From positions 227,501-291,500 of the forward strand of contig JAJTWR010000458.1 of the NCBI GenBank assembly GCA_021613335.1: DNA of 64,000 bases, given 5' to 3'. Source of the stretch: Whitmania pigra. Its lineage: Eukaryota; Annelida; Clitellata; Hirudinida; Haemopidae. Each line of letters begins with the position of its first letter. Positions within the stretch are counted from its first letter, which is position 1. The position numbers and the translations under genes were made by a program. This document shows, in pieces, positions 56,596-64,000 of the stretch. Under the pieces are notes generated by a model. The model was not told the origin of the DNA. It ran no database searches and saw nothing but the letters and a program-made list of their open reading frames with translations.

Positions 56596-59500
56596 TCAAT
56601 GAGGAGCTTCGTTGTCACTGGAAGTTGTGCAATTGGAAGGTGTATAATAGGGACAGGACGAGTAATCGAACATAGAATAATCGGTTAAAAATGCATCTGA
56701 AGAATAGTGCTTTTTAGGCTCAGAAACTTCGTTGTTCTTGTCTTGTTCAATTTGATGTACTTTCGTTGTGCTTTCAACTTTTTGTTGAAGTAGATGGTCG
56801 CTTGGTTCATCGATCAGAATGCTGTCCAAGCTGTCCAAACTTGATCTTCTAGAAGAAGCAGAAGAATAGTTCGTCGACCCATCAACTCCTGAATCTTTGC
56901 TCACGGATCTTGAAATGTTGTTCCCGAATTTTGAATTCTTGCTCACCTCGTCATCCGATTTGACGTCGATCAAAGATCTGAGGTTTGATTCGATTTCAGA
57001 AGATGGAGTTTGAATTTGGCATTTATATGCCGAATGATCGTGAACAGAATCTTCGTGAGATGCAGCAAGGTTTTCGTCAGTCGTAAGATATTCGGGTATT
57101 GAAACTCCAGAACCAGATTCGCAGTTGGGAGCTGAATAAACAGGAATGTCTTTCAAGAAATGAACCCAATCATCGATGGCAGACTTATCGATGCAGGGAC
57201 TTATCGGAACGTTGCCTTCTCTGGACACAAGTCTATTGCATTTAACAAGATCTTTCAGTGTCAAATTTCTTTCTTGCTCTTTGTCTTCGAAGACTTCTGA
57301 TGGAAAGTTTTTAACATACTGTCGACCAAACAAATTCGAAAAACTCCACTGTTCATTGGCTAAGCGGAAGTGAGGTGAGATGAAGGCATTCGAAGGTGAA
57401 CAGCAAGGAATGCCAGGAACACCTTGTTGCTTGCTTCCACAACTCCTTTGAGGAAGATTACGACTTGAAGGAGAATGGGGGAATTTAGGATAGGTCATAT
57501 CTGTGCGAGTCAGATTATCCTTGTCGGTCTGTTGCGTGTGCAGTTCATTGTAAAAATTCGATGAGCTACAGAAATTTTTCTTCTGTGGAGAATCACAGTT
57601 TGTGAATTTAAAATAATTTTCGTAAGAAGGAAATCTGGTAAATCTGCGATCTCTCGATGGAGAATGTAAAAGGTTTTTAAGGTTTTCAAAATTCGTGGTT
57701 GCAGTTTTACATTTTTGTTCATTTTGACCAGGATCTGAAGAGAAACTTACAATTATTTCAGGCTTTTCGGGTAGTGACGCCAAGTTATGTGTCTCGTTTG
57801 TTATGGTTAAATTCTGAGAAATTTCACATTCTTCTGCTTCAATTGCCTCCAAGAGATCATCTCCAAGCGTCCCAATATTTTCATTGCTAGCCAAATTGTC
57901 ATAATCTTCCAAAGATTTGAGGAAACTATCGATTTCAGTCTTGAAGTCGAAATCCTTAATTTCTTGAGAGTTGCCAACTATTGATGGAGTCGAAGTTGGA
58001 CTCGCCGGTTTATCGACATCTGCAGCTCCATCTTCATTGATTGTATCGTTGCTCACTTTCCGAATGTTGGCCTTGGATTTCCTCTTCTTCGGTTTGTATT
58101 TGTATTCCGGAAATGTGGCTGAGTGAAGAACTTTGATGCGCTCAGCTTCTTTTATAAAAGGAATCCTTTCCTGATTTGACATGTTCTTCCATCTATCTCC
58201 TGAAAACAAATAAGATTTACTGAATGAGTGATCAAAGTTCAAAAGTCTCATTTAAGATTGTTTCCCGACATTTCAAATTGGTCTCAAAAAGAAACCTGAT
58301 AAAAACCCACTACAGCATGCAGCTCGAAAAATTAAAAAAAAAAGCGAAGCAATGGTCCGATTTCGTAAACTGACAAAAGATAAAAAGATCATTGCAAAAA
58401 CCTCAAGACTCTAGGGCTTTCCAGCAGATAAACATGTGGTCATATTTCAATCTTAGCTCAATCCAGAGGAGTTTCCATGGGTTTCGGCCCCTCCACCTCA
58501 TCATTATTAATTTGGTAACAAATTGACAATTTGGAAGAACATCTCTCACTGCTTAACAATGTCAAGTTGATAATAATATGTTGATAATTATCAAGTTGAT
58601 AATGTTAACCCTTTCCGCTTCACCTTCCGCCACCACTAAGCCATTGCCTTAACCTCTTAATACTTAGTGTTCAAGATTATTGTCAATTATTCAGATAAAT
58701 GTCACAAATTCATGAATTTAATAACATTTCTTTCCAATTTCTAATCCCAGCCACATTTCCAGATATCTGAAACTGAAGAATATTTAACAGTTGCGCTGAT
58801 TCAGAGACGATAGTGTTCTTTGAAAAGGCTTTCACTTTCTCAAATATTTCCTACAATATTATTTTTGTCAAAAGCAGAACATTCCTTGCTGTTGTTATAC
58901 GGAATATATGGCGCTAAATTAGGAATATTTTGAAAGCAGACAATGAAATAAGATGACAGTTTTGAAAGTTACAGATTTGCTGCTTTGAGGGACCAAATAA
59001 TCGAGCAAATATGGAGAATGTGCTAAAACAAAATCGAGACAAAAATAACGCTTTTATGTACAGTTGAATAGGCAGCAGATAGAACAGACATTTTCTAGAG
59101 TTTTTGTTAAAGACATACAATTTTGTTTAGTCTGGTTTGCTGAAGACCTTGAAGTCTTGATTTTGAACTAATTTAAGAATATCTAAATGCTGTGTCCATA
59201 ACAAATGACGAAACAAGCTGTACGGATTGTTCTAATACATTATTTTATACTTTACATTATTTAAGAAAAAATCATTTTGTAGCAAAGGATAAGGATTTGT
59301 GATGTAGGAACACTAACCCAGAATTTTACTGAGGTCAGGGTTCCGAACATGCGGCATGCATTTCGCTAACTTCTTTCTTTCTAACCTTGACCAAACCATG
59401 AATGCATTCATTGGCCTTCTAATGTGATCAGATTTCTTTGACTGATTTCGTTCACCATGATTTGACAATTGTGTTGAAGCAGAGACGGTGGTGTTCTTTG

Positions 59501-60047
59501 TATCTTGGAGTTGATTCGGTGGAAAATATTGGTCTTTGTCGAGGGAAAGGAAGGTAGGATTAGAAAATTCATTGACGGACAAATGAGACGTGACGTCACT
59601 TTCACCTCCAGCAAAATGTTCTAAAGTATCTTGGCGAGAATTGTTAAATTGGGCTCCTGAAAATTGGTAGCCAAAATGTTGATCAGAGCAATTTCTAAGC
59701 GGTTGGGAAAAGGCTTCGGCATTCATGCTCGGCTCCTGTGATACATCAAAGAATAAACATTGTTTCTTGTAATCAGAGTAGGTAGAAAAGTTCTTGTAGA
59801 AATCGTGGTTGTACTTTTCCAGCAAAGGAAGAGCGCTTTCCTCGAAACTCTTGAGGCCATCGCATCCGCTGTTTCCCAAGGACTGAGGACATCCACTCAG
59901 TGAAAAATCAATTATGTTTTGAACGCCATCTTCACCAACCTCATCATGTTCTTCATAATACGTTCTATCGATGTTTAATTCAAAATTGAGTTCATTAAAG
60001 TTGTCTTTCATTTCTTGAGCGTCCTTAGTTAATCTGCACAAGTCCAT
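56596..60047 (-). CDS. SOX-family HMG-box transcription factor, two exons
   Basis: Exon 1: 60047-59318; exon 2: 58199-56596, stop TGA. The join is G|GA with donor GTTAGT and acceptor TTTTCAG; about 777 residues in all. The HMG box (about residues 208-286) reads [20 protein letters not shown] in exon 1 and SKILG | [20 protein letters not shown], ending [14 protein letters not shown], in exon 2. RPMNAFMVW identifies a SOX protein, which binds and bends DNA in the nucleus. The box looks closest to group F ([16 protein letters not shown]), and as I recall group F also has an intron at this point, but the assignment is tentative: the remainder is long, Ser/Asn/Asp-rich and unlike known groups. The start is the first ATG (MDLCRLTKD); an upstream frame without ATG adds nothing. 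Confidence 0.92.
58200..59317. other. SOX intron inside the HMG box
   Basis: 1.1-kb intron with no repeats or additional exons recognised. Confidence 0.8.
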
Positions 60048-60053
60048 TCTCAC

Positions 60054-62850
60054 TAGACTATAATTTCGCTTTTTTAAGAGAGCAAAAATTTGCTCTTAAT
60101 TAACTAATTTATTTCTAATCAGTTTTTGAATATCTTATGGTAACTTATAATTTAAAATTCAATATAGTTCTTAACCGAGTTGCAGAAGAGAACTAAAGAA
60201 TTAGCAGACCCCTTTTAACTCCCAGGACCACCACTGGTGACTAATCAATGTGGTGTTCAATGTCTTTCGCATCTCGTTCTCGGGGTTACCTTCACTAATT
60301 TCATTTAGTTAATCTTTAAAAGAAGGTATTTAAGTTAGTAGTAAATAGCAGATACTTAAATAATCGAACTTGATGATTTTACAATCTATAAAGACTCGAA
60401 AAGAAGATAGAGCAAGATCATCTATCCATCGTATTAATTACGGCGTTGTTTCCTAGTGATGTCAGGAATAAATTAAAACAAACTTAAACAAAATATTTCT
60501 GAGCAGATGCAACAGTCTGACGGAATCACAACAGGTTGCGTGAAGACAAAACGTATCTGTGTCATTGAAAAACGAACGGTGCTCTTTGGTCTCTGTCAGA
60601 GAAATTTCAATCCCAGATGTGACCTCCAAGGAATTTTTCTTGTAAGCTAACTACTAAAGTTGTTCAAAATATTACGAACGTGACTTAGGCAGAGGACAAG
60701 CGACACGACGTCTAAGGGCATCACGTCACATCCGTAATCGGAACATTGAACACTTCCCAGTTTGTTTTTTTGCGGCATCTTCAACTTGTTCTCCCTTGAT
60801 GCATAACACCACCCCCCATAATATAAACAATTTTAACTTTTGCTTTACTAATTTCAAAGTTCAGTTCTCTATTAAGATATTAAAAGTAGACCCACATTTT
60901 TGTTTGGGCGCCTGGGCACGATGGGAGTTTGACGTTTGAACCACATACTTCAGGCAATTATAAATTGGCACATTTCGTGCAGTTTTTCAAACTGACACAA
61001 AATAAGAAATAGTTTAACATCAAACTTACCGAACTCTAAGCGAAACCAAGATTCCATAGAGATTTTCAATATGCGTTAGCGGGCTTGACGTATCGCAGGC
61101 TCTTAGCAAAACTACGCACTGCTCATGGATGCTAAAATCCCGTGGGTGGTCCTCAACAACACTCAATACACTTTCACTTTATAACTTTTCTTGCAATATT
61201 AAAAGAAGTTCACAAGAGCATTAAAAGTAGAATAATAGCCTGAGACATATCAGCATGCCAGGTGTATTTGGACGCGTTAAATGCCGACAAAAAAATAACA
61301 CACAGTAAAAAACCTTGTTGCTCGAAGAAATCAACTGGATACAAGGATCTACAAAGAGGACTAAGAACAATAAATAATACAAAGAACATACTAACGTAAG
61401 GCTGCCTCACATTCATTACTACCTCAACTGGAGACAGCAACAACAAACATTTTTAAAACACATTTAAGAGCACAAAACAACCAATTTCATAATTCTAAAT
61501 CACTTCACATCATAACCATTGTTCAAACACCCAGAAAAAAATTCAAATAAGGTTTTGTGAATCTCCGGAAATGGCAAAGAATGCTAAACAAGGTTCAGGT
61601 TGTTAAAGGTCAATTATTAGGTGATTAAAAATTATTTCAATATGCAGACAGGGAAAAGGTCGTAAGGCAGAGTGCGCCTTCGACAACAAACCAGGTAATT
61701 TGACCATTTTTGGATGACATTGAAATAACAAGTCAATATTGAGTATCAACTCAACCAATCAACCATTTTACTATGGAATACTTCTGATCGAGAAATTTCT
61801 CATTCGTTAAACAAAATCTTTTTAATTAAAATTTGCAATGACATTCTTGGAATAAAATAAAACAATGAATAAATAATGAATCATGTTGTCAATTAAATAA
61901 CATTTGAAATTCTCCATCAAATAAAAAGTACAATTATCTTGCCATTGCTTCCTCACAAAGTTGAGATTTCAAAACCTTTGCTTGTCAAGCAAATGAGCAG
62001 CTTGATGCAATCAGATCTTGAAAATAACCAATCAGTGATGAAAAATTGATAATTAAAAAAAAAAGATTTTAAAAAGCAAAGACGAAACCTTCTTGGCTCC
62101 GTGCAACTTCCATGCAGCCATCGAGAGAGTAACGTCCTTGGAATGTATATGGTTGATAATGCAAATAATGGCTCCACTAAAACAAAGTGCTTTAACAAGG
62201 TAACATGTTTTGACCTTATTTCAAGAGTGAATTAATTTGAATTTGAATTTAATTCAAAACAATTGTTGTTTAAAACATTCTGTTGAACCATGAATAGCTT
62301 CTTGAGAAAATATTTTGTATATCTTAAAGTTTGTTATTAAATATGCGTGATATTAGGAAACACAAAATATTTCACAAAGATGAAGACATTCATCATTGCC
62401 AACGACAGTCACAAGGCTCAAAACCCAAAAAATATGTAGATGATGATGACGACACCAAACGAGTGAACGAATTGAATATTGTTTCGCTTCTGGATTGTTT
62501 TTGGTTCTGGATTGTACAGCCATCATCATATTCATTGTCTTCATAATCGCATTGAAAATCAAGAAGAATTAAGAAATATCAGTAAATTCATTAAATTAAA
62601 CTACAAATCAGCTTGCTGCCTGGCCTCGTTAAAAGCAATAAAAATGGAACAAAACCAGTTGCTTGAAAAGGAAAACAAAGAACAATAATAATAGCTTGCC
62701 TTTGAATGTAGAATATTTGAAAATTGTAAAGAAAAGAATTTACTTGCACAAATAAAAATTCAACCAAACAATCTATTTTAGTAAGCTTTAAATAATGACA
62801 CGCTTGCTCATAATTGCACGACTTACTTATTCGAAAACACTACCAATCAG
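60054..62850. other. Region between the SOX gene and the right-edge gene
   Basis: Presumably contains the SOX promoter and first untranslated exon, but no element can be called. A possible short exon lies at 62171-62089 (separate entry). Otherwise AT-rich with no recognised repeats longer than a few units. Confidence 0.4.
62089..62171 (-). CDS. Possible isolated exon of unknown gene
   Basis: 83 bp on the minus strand between a TTTAGTGGAG-like acceptor and donor GTTTCG, encoding INHIHSKDVTLSMAAWKLHG followed by AKK. It has exon-like codon use in AT-rich DNA, but no neighbouring exon was found and the family is unknown, so this may be chance. Confidence 0.22.
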
Positions 62851-62852
62851 AA

Positions 62853-63546
62853 TTATTTGAAACAGTCCAGCGTTGGGGCATCCTTGCCCGAGCATCCGCG
62901 GTCCTCCCTATGGTGTGACCTGAGGATTCGGGGGTCCGCGTCGGTCGAGATGGGCACTAATTGAGGCATTTGGAGTTCTTCAGGATCGGAGGGCGGCTTG
63001 CCACGAGGCTCGCAAGAACTGCCTTCTGTTTGTTTGTCAGGGTCTTCAGAAGACCTGAGCATTATAAAGTTAATTATAAAGATGACTATTAATATTTCTC
63101 TGTTGGTCATTAAGACTTAAAATTAAAAATAATGTAAAATAACATTAATCAGCTCATTAATGAATTAATGTAATCCAATGGTATCAAGTAGTTTTTTCTT
63201 AATTGTATTTTATCTTTTAAGTTTCATAAAGCTAAGTATGCTGATTCACTGATTTACATCTTGTAGTCTGGGCATTCACTGCTACATTTATGGAACATTG
63301 CACTTAAATTGTTGTTTCCAGAGAAAGCTATGAATGTTAAAGCCAAAATGGATGTTACATTTATTGTAGTTAATATGTTTTGTAATATTTAAAACATTTC
63401 AAGTTAAATTTAAGTAAATCATTTAAATAAATCATGCCACCTTGTATGTCTTCTGATTGGTTGACGTCTCACAGCAACAGATGCTATTGGACGTCTGGGA
63501 GTTCTTCTGCTACCAGACATTTGACATTCCGTATGAACATCTTGAG
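62853..63546 (-). CDS. Last two exons of an unrecognised gene running off the right edge
   Basis: Exon 63546-63441 (acceptor TTTTTTAG, donor GTGGCA) encodes QDVHTECQMSGSRRTPRRPI and then ASVAVRRQPIRRHTR. Exon 63054-62853 (acceptor ATGCTCAG) joins in phase and encodes SSEDPDKQTEGSSCEPRGKP through KDAPTLDCFK and TAA at 62853. The tail is Arg-rich, then acidic and Pro-rich, with several Cys, and looks disordered. I do not recognise the family. A donor-like TGACTG|GTGAGAG at the very end of the window (63995) suggests the next upstream exon starts there. Confidence 0.6.
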
Positions 63547-63994
63547 CTAAAAAATTACAATGGAGCACATTTATATGCAACAAAATAATTGCAAACAAAA
63601 CTAACTAGCAATATTTTATAGCTTCAACTAGAATATGGCTAAATCTATCTTTATTCAAAATGACTACTTGATAAGCTTGCAACCAGACAACTTAACATTA
63701 CACTGACCTTACCATAAGATGGTAAAAAAAAAACAGTTCAAATAACTGCTGAAGATTTATATCGACCACATTAAACAAATTGACAACAGGTTATTACACC
63801 TGGCTCCAACAACAACAGGTTATTACACCTAGCTCCAACAACATTCACTTCATGACTGGCCATATTTATTAAGTTTTTTTTTGTTACCAACCAAAACTTT
63901 AAGTGGACATTCTATAAAATAATTAATTTTTATGAATAAATGTCATTGATGTAATAATGTTAATTCAATGTAATAACATAAATGCTACTCTCAC

Positions 63995-64000
63995 CAGTCA
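63995..64000 (-). CDS. Edge of an upstream exon of the same gene
   Basis: Only six exon bases are visible before the consensus donor GTGAGAG on the minus strand; the exon continues outside the window. Confidence 0.35.

Noticed and set aside
56500..56688. Plus-strand 62-codon frame MSKTKKMTKTCRLDILDTNR
   Set aside because: It overlaps the C-terminal coding end of the SOX gene on the other strand and has no family match.

Overview
The window is nuclear DNA from an AT-rich invertebrate animal. The evidence is GT-AG introns, many small exons, metazoan gene families (stomatin, tomosyn, SOX HMG-box factor), and long arrays of AAT/ATT, ATC/GAT and ATGG/CCAT repeats. A lophotrochozoan such as a leech or other annelid would fit, but that is inference; the taxon cannot be proven from the sequence. 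No bacterial, viral, CRISPR or rRNA/tRNA features were seen.

Layout. 1-2345: a decayed DNA transposon split by a younger hAT element that has an exact 8-bp target duplication. 3341-21949 (+): a stomatin/band-7 gene lacking its N-terminal exons, with introns filled by microsatellites and by a broken R2/R4-type LINE (10.1-15.1 kb, minus strand) that is itself interrupted by another hAT. 21950-26704: no gene recognised; simple repeats and reverse-transcriptase debris. 26705-41912 (-): a complete tomosyn (syntaxin-binding protein 5) gene. I could place 29 coding exons with consistent phases, giving about 1372 residues, from the first ATG to the C-terminal R-SNARE motif. 42-44 kb: a CR1-like LINE remnant. 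44222-52072 (-): two phase-compatible exons of an unrecognised Ser/Asp-rich protein, separated by an intron-like stretch packed with mobile DNA (AAT array, LINE 3' fragment, possible pogo/Tigger remnant, a third hAT, ATT array). 55.0-56.3 kb (-): 3' fragment of a second LINE family. 56596-60047 (-): a two-exon SOX gene whose intron splits the HMG box. 62853-64000 (-): the last exons of an unrecognised gene that runs off the right edge.

Working together. Tomosyn is known to act on SNARE complexes in secretion, and stomatins are membrane scaffold proteins that modulate channels; nothing here links these genes into one system. The most informative observations are the three hAT insertions with visible ends and target duplications (two nested in other elements), the association of the R2/R4-type LINE with AAT tracts on the same side, a 50-bp tandem triplication that copies a tomosyn splice donor, and complementary microsatellites bracketing stomatin exons.
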